From assembly GCA_937951615.1 (NCBI GenBank), contig CALFBH010000021.1, positions 1 through 60,605 on the forward strand: a DNA stretch of 60,605 bases, in the 5' to 3' direction. Made by a program: the position numbers and the translations under genes. The stretch comes from an uncultured Saprospiraceae bacterium (lineage in GTDB: Bacteria > Bacteroidota > Bacteroidia > Chitinophagales > Saprospiraceae). The notes under the pieces were generated by a model. The model saw only the letters and a list, made by a program, of their open reading frames with translations. It was not told the origin of the DNA and searched no databases. The stretch's first letter is position 1. Each line of letters begins with the position of its first letter. Shown here in pieces: positions 52,600 to 60,471 of the stretch.

Positions 52600-53736
52600 A
52601 TGAAACAGTTAGTGCTTTTAGTTTTCGCGAGTATTTTGGGCGGCGCAATCGCTTTAGGCAGCTATCAGTTTTTTGTTGCTGATATTGCCCCCCCTGCTGC
52701 GGAACAAGTTAATTACTCAAAATTTGCAGGCAATACATACCAATCTAAGGTTGGAACCAGCCTAAGTAATGCACCTACAGATTTTACAAGAGCAGCTGAA
52801 AAAGGGATGCCAGGCGTTGTACACATAACGGCTTCCAAAACACAGACACAAGCCAGAAGAGGCGGAAATGATATTCTTGATTTCTTTGGCTATATGATGC
52901 CTGATATTCCACAAGAAGGAACAGGTTCTGGGGTTATTATTAGTCGGGATGGCTACATTGTGACCAATAATCACGTCATTGATTTTGCGGATAAAGTAGA
53001 AGTGACCTTATTTGACAAGCGAAAATTTACTGCAAAAGTTATTGGAACAGACCCTACAACAGATATTGCAGTTATAAAAATAGAAGACAATAATTTACCT
53101 ACTTTAAAAGTAGCAAATTCAGATAAAGTAAAAGTCGGCGAATGGGTATTAGCCGTAGGCAATCCATTTAACCTGACTTCTACTGTGACAGCAGGAATTG
53201 TAAGTGCTAAAGGGCGCGACATCAATATTCTTAGAGATCGTTCAGCAATAGAGTCTTTTATCCAAACTGACGCAGCAGTCAATCCTGGCAATAGTGGAGG
53301 CGCACTCATCAATTTGGAAGGCGAATTAATTGGTATCAATACAGCGATTCAGTCTCGCACAGGTTCTTTTGCAGGCTATTCTTTTGCGGTACCGTCGAAT
53401 ATTGCTAAAAAAGTCGTAGATGATATTATTCAATATGGCTCAGCTCAACGTGGATTCCTAGGAATCAATATAATAAGTATGAGTAATGACCTTGCTGACG
53501 AACTTAATTTGAACTTTATTGAGGGTGTTTATGTTGAAGAAGTAGCAGAAACAGGAGCAGCAATTAAAGCAGGTATTCTTCCAGGAGATATTGTAACAGC
53601 GGTGAATGATCAGGAAGTAAAATCGGCCCCAGAATTGCAGGAGTTAATAGGAAGGTTCAGACCTGGCGATACTGTTACGCTAGAATTATTAAGACGCGAT
53701 AAAATAGAAAACATTAGCGTCCGTTTACAGAAATAA
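52600..53736 (+). CDS. DegP/DegS-like serine protease with one PDZ domain
   Basis: 378 residues. An N-terminal hydrophobic segment (LVLLVFASILGGAIALGSYQFF) is a signal or anchor, placing it in the periplasm. Trypsin-like triad: His in VTNNHVID, Asp in TTDIAVIKI, Ser in VNPGNSGGALIN. A single PDZ (FLGINIISMSNDLADELNLN to GDTVTLELLRRD) follows, so the layout resembles DegS/HhoB more than two-PDZ DegP. Degrades or senses misfolded envelope proteins. Two terminators follow it. Confidence 0.92.
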   Translation: MKQLVLLVFASILGGAIALGSYQFFVADIAPPAAEQVNYSKFAGNTYQSKVGTSLSNAPTDFTRAAEKGMPGVVHITASKTQTQARRGGNDILDFFGYMMPDIPQEGTGSGVIISRDGYIVTNNHVIDFADKVEVTLFDKRKFTAKVIGTDPTTDIAVIKIEDNNLPTLKVANSDKVKVGEWVLAVGNPFNLTSTVTAGIVSAKGRDINILRDRSAIESFIQTDAAVNPGNSGGALINLEGELIGINTAIQSRTGSFAGYSFAVPSNIAKKVVDDIIQYGSAQRGFLGINIISMSNDLADELNLNFIEGVYVEEVAETGAAIKAGILPGDIVTAVNDQEVKSAPELQELIGRFRPGDTVTLELLRRDKIENISVRLQK

Positions 53737-53744
53737 GACATTAT

Positions 53745-53761
53745 ACCGCATAGCGGTTTTT
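53745..53761 (+). terminator. Short terminator after the DegP-like gene
   Basis: CCGC-ATA-GCGG then TTTTT. Confidence 0.6.
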
Positions 53762-53795
53762 AATAAAGAAGTTTTTGGGTTTCATTTGGTTTTAG

Positions 53796-53832
53796 TCACC
53801 TGCTATCTCTCGATAGTGGGTGATTTTTTTTT
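53796..53832 (+). terminator. Second terminator after the DegP-like gene
   Basis: TCACC and CTATC pair with GATAG and GGTGA, followed by nine T. Confidence 0.75.
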
Positions 53833-53851
53833 GGATGCTTGTTTTCACATC

Positions 53852-53880
53852 TTGTCTTTACAAGAAAATAATTACCTTTG
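53852..53880 (+). promoter_or_regulatory. Promoter for purS
   Basis: TTG (53852-53854), 18-nt spacer, TACCTTTG (53873-53880). The ATG lies 17 nt downstream. Confidence 0.6.
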
Positions 53881-53897
53881 TCCCAAAATCTACACTT

Positions 53898-54152
53898 ATG
53901 AAATACATCGCAGAAATAGATATTATGCCGCTCAAAGAACTGCTTGATCCGCAGGGAAAAACAGTATCCAATAACATGAAAAATGTGGATATTGACGGCG
54001 TAGAAGATGTGCGTATTGGTAAGCACATTAAAATGACTTTATCAGCAGATTCAGAAGATGCAGCTAAGGAGAAAGTCGAAGTAGCCTGTAAAAAAATATT
54101 AGCTAACCCAATTATGGAAGCTTATACTTATACGGTAGTTGCTGGAGAATAA
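53898..54152 (+). CDS. purS: Phosphoribosylformylglycinamidine synthase subunit PurS
   Basis: 84 residues, start chosen at MKYIAEIDIMPLKELLDPQG because a promoter lies just before it; the frame open to 53820 is not translated in this view. The PurS pattern (LLDPQGKTVSNNMKN, EDVRIGKHIKMTL, ACKKILANPIMEAYTYTVV) is complete. Structural subunit of the FGAM synthase (PurLQS) in purine synthesis. purL and purQ are not in the window. Confidence 0.9.
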   Translation: MKYIAEIDIMPLKELLDPQGKTVSNNMKNVDIDGVEDVRIGKHIKMTLSADSEDAAKEKVEVACKKILANPIMEAYTYTVVAGE

Positions 54153-54164
54153 GAACGGATAATC

Positions 54165-54390
54165 AGGATGGTTTGATTGCGGAATTGTTAGATGGCTTGA
54201 TTGTTCGATTGTTCAATTGCTTTGGACTTTGGACAAAAGGGAATTAGGGTATTGGGAAATTACAGCAATTCTCAATTTGAAAAAATAAGCAATATTGATG
54301 ATTAACATGTTTGTAGCAATCTTTTTTTGCGTAGCAAAAAACAATTCAACAATTCAACAATCACACAATCACACAATTCAACAATTTAAA
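54165..54390. repeat. Composite intergenic inverted repeat including a 50-nt copy of bases 1-50
   Basis: Left words GATTGCGGAATTGTTAGATG and GATTGTTCGATTGTTCAATT pair with AACAATTCAACAATTCAACA and CACACAATTCAACAATTT on the right. The hairpin TTTTTTGC-GTA-GCAAAAAA (54323-54341) sits between. 54271-54320 is identical to 1-50. Lies between purS and rsmI. Confidence 0.7.
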
Positions 54391-54395
54391 TCAGC

Positions 54396-55061
54396 ATGCT
54401 CTACCTTGTCCCTACACCTATCGGTTCGCTGGAAGATATTACGCTAAAAGCACTCCGTGTGCTGAAAGAGGTGGATTTGATACTTGCTGAAGATACCCGC
54501 ACATCAAAAAAACTGCTGACGCACTACGATATAGACACACCTTTGCGCTCTCACCATGCGCATAATGAACATCACACGACTCCACAACTTATCAGCCAAC
54601 TACAATCCGGCACTACGATGGCACTGATTTCTGATGCGGGTACGCCTGGTATTTCCGATCCTGGCTTTTTACTGGTACGTGCCTGTGTAGAGGCGGATGT
54701 ACAGGTAGAGTGTTTGCCTGGTGCGACGGCTTTAGTTCCGGCTCTGGTGGTGTCTGGATTGCCTTGCGACAAATTCTATTTTGAAGGTTTTTTACCACAT
54801 AAAAAAGGTCGCCAGACCCGCCTGAAATATCTTGCTGAACTGGATTGTACTTTTGCTTTGTATGAATCTCCGCATCGTATTGGGAAATGTTTGCAACAAT
54901 TGACAGAACATTGCGGCGCTGATCGGCCTGCTGTGGTTTGCCGGGAACTGACCAAACTATATGAAGAGGTCAGAAGAGGAACATTAGCCGATTTGGCTAC
55001 ATTTTATACGGGGAAAAAAGTAAAAGGGGAATTGGTTCTTATCATTGGAGGAAAAAAATAG
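54396..55061 (+). CDS. rsmI: 16S rRNA (cytidine-1402-2'-O)-methyltransferase
   Basis: 221 residues, shorter than E. coli RsmI (286) because the C-terminal HTH part is absent, as in other Bacteroidota. SAM-dependent methylase of the tetrapyrrole-methylase fold. Motifs: MLYLVPTPIGSLEDITLKALRVL, DLILAEDTRTSKKLL, ALISDAGTPGISDPGFLLVR, CLPGATALVPALVVSGLP and FYFEGFLPHKKGR. The usual GNL near residue 11 is GSL. Protects decoding-centre accuracy. Stop overlaps the first base of a small hairpin (55061-55078). Confidence 0.93.
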   Translation: MLYLVPTPIGSLEDITLKALRVLKEVDLILAEDTRTSKKLLTHYDIDTPLRSHHAHNEHHTTPQLISQLQSGTTMALISDAGTPGISDPGFLLVRACVEADVQVECLPGATALVPALVVSGLPCDKFYFEGFLPHKKGRQTRLKYLAELDCTFALYESPHRIGKCLQQLTEHCGADRPAVVCRELTKLYEEVRRGTLADLATFYTGKKVKGELVLIIGGKK

Positions 55062-55078
55062 TGCCTGAAATCAGGCAC
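55061..55078 (+). terminator. Small hairpin after rsmI
   Basis: GTGCCTG-AAAT-CAGGCAC; only a weak T-tract follows, so termination is uncertain. Confidence 0.45.
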
Positions 55079-55141
55079 CATTAAAACCCTTTGATGGAAG
55101 ATGTAAAGGGAGTTTTATTTTAATATAAAATCTGTTTTGCA

Positions 55142-55173
55142 CAAAAAAAGCGCTCTAATAGGATTTAGAGCGC
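55142..55173 (-). terminator. Rho-independent terminator (minus strand)
   Basis: AGCGCTCTAA-ATCCT-TTAGAGCGCT then seven T on the minus strand. It stands 330 nt beyond the LytTR regulator stop, and so also marks the end of the candidate small RNA. Confidence 0.8.
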
Positions 55174-55243
55174 TGCCAAACGAATAAGCGATTAGGATGA
55201 GAAATTGCAATTAAGGGGGCACAGAGCCAAAATAATTCACGCA

Positions 55244-55294
55244 CTAAAAGCACCCCACTAATAAATTTTTGTGTGAGCAAGTGAGCCTTTTCAT
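55244..55294 (-). CDS. Possible 16-residue peptide
   Basis: MKRLTCSHKNLLVGCF, preceded by AAAAGGA 5 nt before the ATG, an unusually good Shine-Dalgarno for this genome. Carries two Cys, at positions 6 and 15. Too short to judge from codon use. Confidence 0.25.
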   Translation of the reverse strand: MKRLTCSHKNLLVGCF

Positions 55295-55342
55295 AGCAGT
55301 CCTTTTATTATTTATTGTGTTTGGTTGATAGTTGTAACCCGA

Positions 55343-55350
55343 CAAATATA
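55343..55350 (-). promoter_or_regulatory. -7 box TATATTTG of the candidate small RNA
   Basis: Exact TAnnTTTG on the minus strand, with a T-rich (CTTTTC) segment 20 nt upstream in place of the -33 TTTG. Confidence 0.5.
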
Positions 55351-55402
55351 TTAGAAAAAACAGGCGTTTGAAAAGGGGATTTTTAAAATACATGCTTTAT
55401 GT

Positions 55403-55453
55403 ACCTGAAACCCTGTTTTCAACACCTGAAACCCTGTTTTGAGTTCCTGAATA
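55403..55453 (-). promoter_or_regulatory. Three 21-bp-phased direct repeats (TTCAGG), LytTR-site-like
   Basis: Plus-strand ACCTGAAACCCTGTTTT begins at 55403 and 55424; TCCTGAA begins at 55445. Each step is exactly 21 bp. On the minus strand these are TTCAGG cores lying about 55-105 nt upstream of the TATATTTG box. LytTR-domain regulators bind pairs of 9-bp direct repeats spaced by 12 bp, i.e. the same 21-bp period. Confidence 0.55.
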
Positions 55454-55498
55454 CTTTTAAAAAAAAGGAGTACAGCGTGATAAATAAATAATTTGAGA

Positions 55499-56254
55499 TT
55501 AAATCTTACTCTTAACAGCACTCAAAAAGTCGCTTTTTCTATTTAAGGTTAGCGGAACTTCCATTTCATTGTCCATAATGATATATCCGCCATCTTTGCG
55601 GACGTACTGTGTTACATGGCTAAGATTGATAAGATAAGAACGGTGAGGCTTGAATAGGTCGGGATGCGCAATCATTTCTTCCAGTTTATACATTTTTTTG
55701 GAAATAAGCATAGGCTTTTTATCTCTAAAATAGACCTGCGTATAAGATCCATTGGCTTCGAGACAAACAATTTCATCTATGCCAATAAAAACATAACCAT
55801 CGGAGACAGGTAAAGCCAATCTGTGGGTGATTTGATCTTTATTGATGTTGCTTCGTAAAACATTTAATTTGTTATTATTGCCTTGTAAATCGTGCAATTT
55901 GGCAGCCTTATTCACTGCTTCTATGAGTTGAGATATTTCTAAAGGTTTTAGCAAATAATCTATTGCTGAACTTCGGAATGCTTTAATGGCATATTCCTGA
56001 TAGGCTGTGACAAATATAATCATGAAATCCGGCTGATCGAAGTAATCCAACAAGTCAAACCCGTTTTCGCCAGGCATTTCAATGTCCAGAAAAACAAGAT
56101 CTGGACTTAGTTTTTGAATTGCTTTTACAGCTTCAGCAACACTACCGACAGCAGCAATTACCTTCACACCCTCGCAATACTCACTCAGATAACTTTCGAG
56201 TACTCGTCGAGAACGCGATTCGTCATCGACGATCAATACATTCAATTTGCTCAT
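55499..56254 (-). CDS. LytTR-family response regulator
   Basis: 251 residues. Receiver domain 1-120 with phospho-acceptor Asp in DLVFLDIEMPGENGF, the acid pair DDE (VLIVDDESRS) and Lys in YLLKPLEI. A LytTR DNA-binding domain follows from about 150 (IGIDEIVCLEANGSYTQVYF to FKPHRSYLINLSHVTQYVRK). Activated by the sensor encoded 12 nt upstream (56267-59215). It is the last protein gene of that operon and lies next to 21-bp-phased repeats. Confidence 0.95.
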   Translation of the reverse strand: MSKLNVLIVDDESRSRRVLESYLSEYCEGVKVIAAVGSVAEAVKAIQKLSPDLVFLDIEMPGENGFDLLDYFDQPDFMIIFVTAYQEYAIKAFRSSAIDYLLKPLEISQLIEAVNKAAKLHDLQGNNNKLNVLRSNINKDQITHRLALPVSDGYVFIGIDEIVCLEANGSYTQVYFRDKKPMLISKKMYKLEEMIAHPDLFKPHRSYLINLSHVTQYVRKDGGYIIMDNEMEVPLTLNRKSDFLSAVKSKI

Positions 56255-56266
56255 GATTTAGCTCTT

Positions 56267-59215
56267 CTAATTTATAGGAATATGTATCACGACTTTGGTA
56301 CCTGTCGCAATTTCATTTTCATATAAATCTATAATGTCTACCTGGATAGGCTTATTCGTATTATGATTCAGCAATTCTAGTCTTTGCTGGTTGGCTGTAG
56401 TCGAGAATGAGGCGTTTTTATTGAACCGTGAATTTTTAATTTCAATTGCTTTTTTTCTTCCTACACCATTGTCCTCAATAATAACTTCCAGAAAATGATT
56501 TTTATTTTTTTGAAAGTAAATATTGAGCTTTCGAGCTTTCTTTTTGTGTAAAAGACCATGCTTAAAAGCGTTTTCCACATAAGGTTGGACGAAAAGCGGC
56601 GGGATAAGTATCTCTTCGTGTATCAATTCGGGGGCAATTTGAACATCAATTTTTATATCTTCAAAACGAAGTTGTTCTAACTCCAGATACAATTTAAGCG
56701 CGCTGATTTCTTCCAGCAATGGTATCCAATCTTTACTGGAATGATCGAGATAAGTTCTCATTAGATGGGCAAATTTACCAAGATATTCATTGGCCAGCCT
56801 TTTTTCATTGAGAATAATAAATTCCTGAATACTGTTGAGGGCATTAAATAAAAAATGCGGGTTCATTTGGGTGCGAAGTGCTGTAAGCTGGCTAGCTCTG
56901 ACTTTTTGTTCGTATTCATTTTGTTGCTGGATGCGCTGTAAATGTGTGTGATAACGAGAGTACAAAAAACAACCCATCAGCAGGAGCATGCCTAGAATAA
57001 ACCAGCCACGTCGCCAGAGTGGTGGCTTGACATTAAATTGAATTCGATGAACTGAAGACTGAATGTTATCGGCACTGGATGTTTTTATTTCAAAAATATA
57101 ATTACCAGGTGATAGCCCCGGATAGCGAACCGATTCATTTTCTGTGCCAACAAGTTGCCAGTCTTCGTCTATACCTTTCATTCTATATAAATAGGAAAAA
57201 CGACTGTCAGGTGTTAGTTCCAGACCTCTAAAATCAATGCGGATTGTGTTTTTGTCATAAGTAAATTGATAACTTGTATCGGTTTCGACTTGCTGCCCGG
57301 CAACATATATTCCACGGATAATAACTTTAGGAGGGGCTCGTTTTGGTCTTTGCTGGAATTCAATCTCCATAATCCCGTTTTTGGTGCAAACCCAGGCTGT
57401 CTGTCCCATTACATCTACATCTGTGATATTATTGCTAATGATGCCTTGTGATTCATTATAAATATGCAATATTTCGCCAGCCAGATTGACAACAAGTAAA
57501 GCTTTATCTGCCAATAACCAGACGACATTTTTACCTGGAGCTATTTTTCGTATTTCACCAAAAGCGGAAAAATCATCCGTTCTTTTATCTAGGTGTAATG
57601 TATCATTTTTTAATATAATAAAACCATAACTCGGTGTGCCTGCCCAAATCGTTCCATCATCAGCCTGTCCAAAACAGGTTGCAGCAAAGGAAGAATTTTC
57701 TTTTAGAAAAAACTCCTTTATACCCGACCGTGTATTGAGCAATGTTTTTTTGTGGAGGGCTATCCACAGTCGATCTTTAACTGATTCGTAAAAAATAGAT
57801 TGAACAGGTGTGTTTATGACAGATTTGGATATTTGATATGAGCGGCTCTTGAAAGATGAAGCACTATTTTCCCATCCTTCAGAAAAAAAAGCTTTTGGGT
57901 AGATCGCAGTGTTTTTTTGATTATAGTGTAAAACAGAAACCCTGCTGGGGCGTATGATTATATCATTATTAGGAAGAATAAAACCTTCTTTGATGGGCAA
58001 AGTTGGACCAGAATTTTTATAATTAACATCCTTTAAATTAAATTTACTAAAACCACTTACCCATACATCCTTTGTTTTCGGATTAAAAACAATATCATCA
58101 ACTCTTCGGGCAACTTCATTATCAAATTTGCGCAGGATAGTTCGGGATTCAGGATTCCAGTGAAAGATTTCTCCACTTTCTGTGCCAATAAACAATTGCC
58201 CTTTATCATCAAATGTAGCACAGAAAGGTTTCAGACGGGCAGGCTGGTCGTTAAGTGAAGTATGAATTTTTACATTCAGATTAGGAAAGATAAAAATGCC
58301 GTCTTTTAGCGTACTGATCCATAGGTTTCCTGCCTTATCCTTTAAGACATTCGCCACACTAACTCCTGGCAATAATACTTTGCGATCTTTGACTGAAACG
58401 GCTCCTTTCGTGGTACAATACCACAATTCACCGTTTGCCAATTTTTTAATGTTGTTGATATAAAATGTCCCTTTGATCTTATAATGACTTAGTGAATCAA
58501 AGTCTTTGGTTTTTCCATTTTCTACCACATACATCATTTCTGGGACGACAGTGTGGCTGCAAATTAAAATGGTATTGCTATCGACTCGCATCATTTTATA
58601 AGGATGTTTGTCGAGTATTCCTTTGTTTAAAGTATGTTTTGTTAATGTACTACTAACTTCATTATACTCAACATAATAATTTTGTGAAGCATTACCTGTC
58701 GTAATGAGACCACTGTGTGCAGTAAGTTGTGTCATTGTCCCATTGTTCTTAAAAAGCATTTCATGTCTGCCCTCGTCAGGAAAATATTGAACTAATTCAC
58801 TCGCCTGTTTGACATAAATCCCATCCTGTTCTCCCAATACCATTTCCATATAATCTCCCTGCTCTGTAAATGGGGGATAGGCAAAAACAGTCATGCTGTC
58901 GCCAGAGATTCTTACAATCTGATTATCAAAATTATGGCTCCATATATTGCCTTTAGAATCTTCGTGGATAGAGTTGAAGTCGCGGCTGCTTAAGTTGGGG
59001 TTTGTATATCGTTTAAATTCTTTTCCATCATACCGTGTGATGCCGTTTTCTGTTCCCAGCCACATATAACCTCTGCTGTCTTGCAACATCCAATAGACCG
59101 TATTAGAAGGCAGCCCGTCATTTATGGTGAGTTGATGGTATAAAGGCTGTTGGGCAGAGCAAAGAAGAGGTAGGAATAAAAAAAAGGAGACCAGACCGTA
59201 TTTTAGAGCCTTCAT
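56267..59215 (-). CDS. Propeller-type LytS-like sensor histidine kinase
   Basis: 982 residues. Signal peptide MKALKYGLVSFFLFLPLLCSAQ. A periplasmic two-component-regulator propeller follows (LQDSRGYMWLGTENGITRYDG, ADDGTIWAGTPSYGFII, GQTAWVCTKNGIMEI), then a Y_Y_Y domain (about 690-755, RFSYLYRMKGIDEDWQLVGT). One membrane helix (WFILGMLLLMGCFLYSRY, about 765) leads to a His_kinase domain with QMNPHFLFNALNSIQEFI (phospho-acceptor His in NPHFLFN). HATPase_c shows VQPYVENAFKHGL and EDNGVGRKKA. Phosphorylates the LytTR regulator encoded next. Signal unknown; such propellers often sense polysaccharides or their breakdown products. Confidence 0.95.
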   Translation of the reverse strand: MKALKYGLVSFFLFLPLLCSAQQPLYHQLTINDGLPSNTVYWMLQDSRGYMWLGTENGITRYDGKEFKRYTNPNLSSRDFNSIHEDSKGNIWSHNFDNQIVRISGDSMTVFAYPPFTEQGDYMEMVLGEQDGIYVKQASELVQYFPDEGRHEMLFKNNGTMTQLTAHSGLITTGNASQNYYVEYNEVSSTLTKHTLNKGILDKHPYKMMRVDSNTILICSHTVVPEMMYVVENGKTKDFDSLSHYKIKGTFYINNIKKLANGELWYCTTKGAVSVKDRKVLLPGVSVANVLKDKAGNLWISTLKDGIFIFPNLNVKIHTSLNDQPARLKPFCATFDDKGQLFIGTESGEIFHWNPESRTILRKFDNEVARRVDDIVFNPKTKDVWVSGFSKFNLKDVNYKNSGPTLPIKEGFILPNNDIIIRPSRVSVLHYNQKNTAIYPKAFFSEGWENSASSFKSRSYQISKSVINTPVQSIFYESVKDRLWIALHKKTLLNTRSGIKEFFLKENSSFAATCFGQADDGTIWAGTPSYGFIILKNDTLHLDKRTDDFSAFGEIRKIAPGKNVVWLLADKALLVVNLAGEILHIYNESQGIISNNITDVDVMGQTAWVCTKNGIMEIEFQQRPKRAPPKVIIRGIYVAGQQVETDTSYQFTYDKNTIRIDFRGLELTPDSRFSYLYRMKGIDEDWQLVGTENESVRYPGLSPGNYIFEIKTSSADNIQSSVHRIQFNVKPPLWRRGWFILGMLLLMGCFLYSRYHTHLQRIQQQNEYEQKVRASQLTALRTQMNPHFLFNALNSIQEFIILNEKRLANEYLGKFAHLMRTYLDHSSKDWIPLLEEISALKLYLELEQLRFEDIKIDVQIAPELIHEEILIPPLFVQPYVENAFKHGLLHKKKARKLNIYFQKNKNHFLEVIIEDNGVGRKKAIEIKNSRFNKNASFSTTANQQRLELLNHNTNKPIQVDIIDLYENEIATGTKVVIHIPIN

Positions 59216-59219
59216 TTTG

Positions 59220-59227
59220 CAAATATA
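59220..59227 (-). promoter_or_regulatory. -7 box TATATTTG of the LytTR operon
   Basis: Exact TAnnTTTG ending 4 nt before the sensor ATG, with CTTTA 20 nt upstream. Predicted start at or next to the ATG, hence a leaderless or nearly leaderless message. Confidence 0.6.
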
Positions 59228-59282
59228 ATCAAAACTGGGGCTTCTGTAAAGCTGTGTGTAGCAAATTGCGCAGGTTTAAAAA

Positions 59283-59352
59283 TTTTAGCCACGAATGCAC
59301 GAATCTTTCACACATTATTATTCATGCAGAATTGGTGCATTCGTAGCTAAAA
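59283..59352. repeat. Family C inverted repeat, copy 2
   Basis: TTTTAGCCACGAATGCACGA (59283-59302) pairs with GGTGCATTCGTAGCTAAAA (59334-59352) with one or two mismatches. The centre differs from copy 1. Confidence 0.7.
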
Positions 59353-59368
59353 TGTACACGTCATCTTC

Positions 59369-59893
59369 TTACTCCACAATTTTCTTGATATTCGCCAGTC
59401 CCTTATCAAAACTAGGACCAACCATGCCATCCATCATCAGCCCAAAATATTTGCCGATAACAGGCGGACTGCTTACAGAAGATTCCATGCCCCAGGTGAC
59501 TTTTGTGCCGCCGTCAGCAGCTTCGAGTGTCCAGCTGCCCTGCCCTTTGCCTTGTCCGCCAAAATCAATTTCTGTTTTCATGGAAGAATTGGCTATGCTT
59601 TCCTTAATTTTCATACAACCATTGCCGACTTCTTCGCTTTTCCAACAATAGCCTGCGCCTGTACCTGCCGTTACCGCTTCAAAATCGTAAGTCATATTGG
59701 GATCCATTTCTGCCCAGGCCATCCACTTGGGCCAGTTTTTGAAATCATTGATCTGAGCAAAAATCTGTTCTGCTGGAGCATTAATCGTTGCAGAGCGTTC
59801 TATCTGAACGGTTGAAGGTAGAAAAAACGAAATAATGGTGAGCAAAAGGACCAATCCCAATAAGCCGAATAAAATTCCTTTTAAAAATTTCAT
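59369..59893 (-). CDS. SRPBCC-family (polyketide cyclase/START-like) membrane-anchored protein
   Basis: 174 residues. An N-terminal membrane helix (ILFGLLGLVLLLTIISFFLP) is followed by one SRPBCC domain: VQIERSATINAPAEQIFAQINDFKNWPKW, GTGAGYCWKSEEVGNG, GKGQGSWTLEAADGGTKVTWGM. The helix-grip fold usually binds a lipid or aromatic ligand. Ligand not known. Alone between an inverted repeat and the GNAT gene. Confidence 0.85.
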   Translation of the reverse strand: MKFLKGILFGLLGLVLLLTIISFFLPSTVQIERSATINAPAEQIFAQINDFKNWPKWMAWAEMDPNMTYDFEAVTAGTGAGYCWKSEEVGNGCMKIKESIANSSMKTEIDFGGQGKGQGSWTLEAADGGTKVTWGMESSVSSPPVIGKYFGLMMDGMVGPSFDKGLANIKKIVE

Positions 59894-60003
59894 GATGATT
59901 TATTTTTTGAATAAAAAAATGCAGGATTTAATGTCTTCTCAATATCGCAAATACCAATTAAATTAGCTAAAATTGCAAGGGATAAATATTTGAAAATCTT
60001 ACT

Positions 60004-60471
60004 ATGGCGAATATAAAAATAAGAAAAGCAACAGCGGCTGACCTCCCCGCTATTCATGTCTTGGTCACAGAATTGGCCGTTTATGAAAAAGAACCAGAGG
60101 CAGTTACCGCTACACTGGAAGATTATCAGCAGGATTTTGCGGCGGGTATTTTTCGGGCTTATGTAGCAGAAGCCGAGGATGCTGTTGTTGGCATGACTTT
60201 GTATTACCTCGCCTATTCTACCTGGAAGGGACGAATGTTGTACTTAGAGGATTTTGTGGTCACGCAGGCTTACCGGCGGTCGGGTGTAGGGAAACTGTTG
60301 TTTGATGCGCTGATTGCTGAAGCAAAGCAACTTGGCGCAGCCCGGATGAAGTGGCAGGTATTGGACTGGAATGAACCAGCCATCAATTTTTATAAAAAAT
60401 ATAATGCCCATATAGAAGATGGCTGGCTGAATTGCAATTTATCTAAAGCGCAGTTGGAAGGAATGGACTAG
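60004..60471 (+). CDS. GNAT-family N-acetyltransferase
   Basis: 155 residues. Full GNAT domain: IRKATAADLPAIHVLVTELAVYEKEP, LYLEDFVVTQAYRRSGVGKLLFDALIAEA (acetyl-CoA loop RRSGVG) and WQVLDWNEPAINFYKKYNAHIEDGWLNCNL. The latter pattern is close to spermidine/diamine acetyltransferases (SAT-like). Substrate not certain. Divergent from the SRPBCC gene. Confidence 0.9.
   Translation: MANIKIRKATAADLPAIHVLVTELAVYEKEPEAVTATLEDYQQDFAAGIFRAYVAEAEDAVVGMTLYYLAYSTWKGRMLYLEDFVVTQAYRRSGVGKLLFDALIAEAKQLGAARMKWQVLDWNEPAINFYKKYNAHIEDGWLNCNLSKAQLEGMD

Larger units (their letters stand above)
55142..55337 (-). ncRNA. Candidate small RNA or small-peptide gene
   Basis: Delimited by a perfect TATATTTG box (55343-55350) and the terminator at 55142-55173, giving a transcript near 190 nt on the minus strand. 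Inside, an AAAAGGA sequence is followed 5 nt later by ATG and a 16-codon frame (55244-55294): MKRLTCSHKNLLVGCF. No homology is known to me. It could instead be the long 3' part of the LytTR operon message. Confidence 0.4.

Noticed and set aside
54271-54320. Attachment sites (att) of an integrated element spanning bases 1-54320
   Set aside because: The interval holds core housekeeping genes (fabI, ligA, sucB, rnr) and no integrase; the repeat belongs to an intergenic element family.
55403-55453. Minimal CRISPR array or origin iterons
   Set aside because: Only three short units at 21-bp steps, no cas or replication gene; a regulator site fits better.
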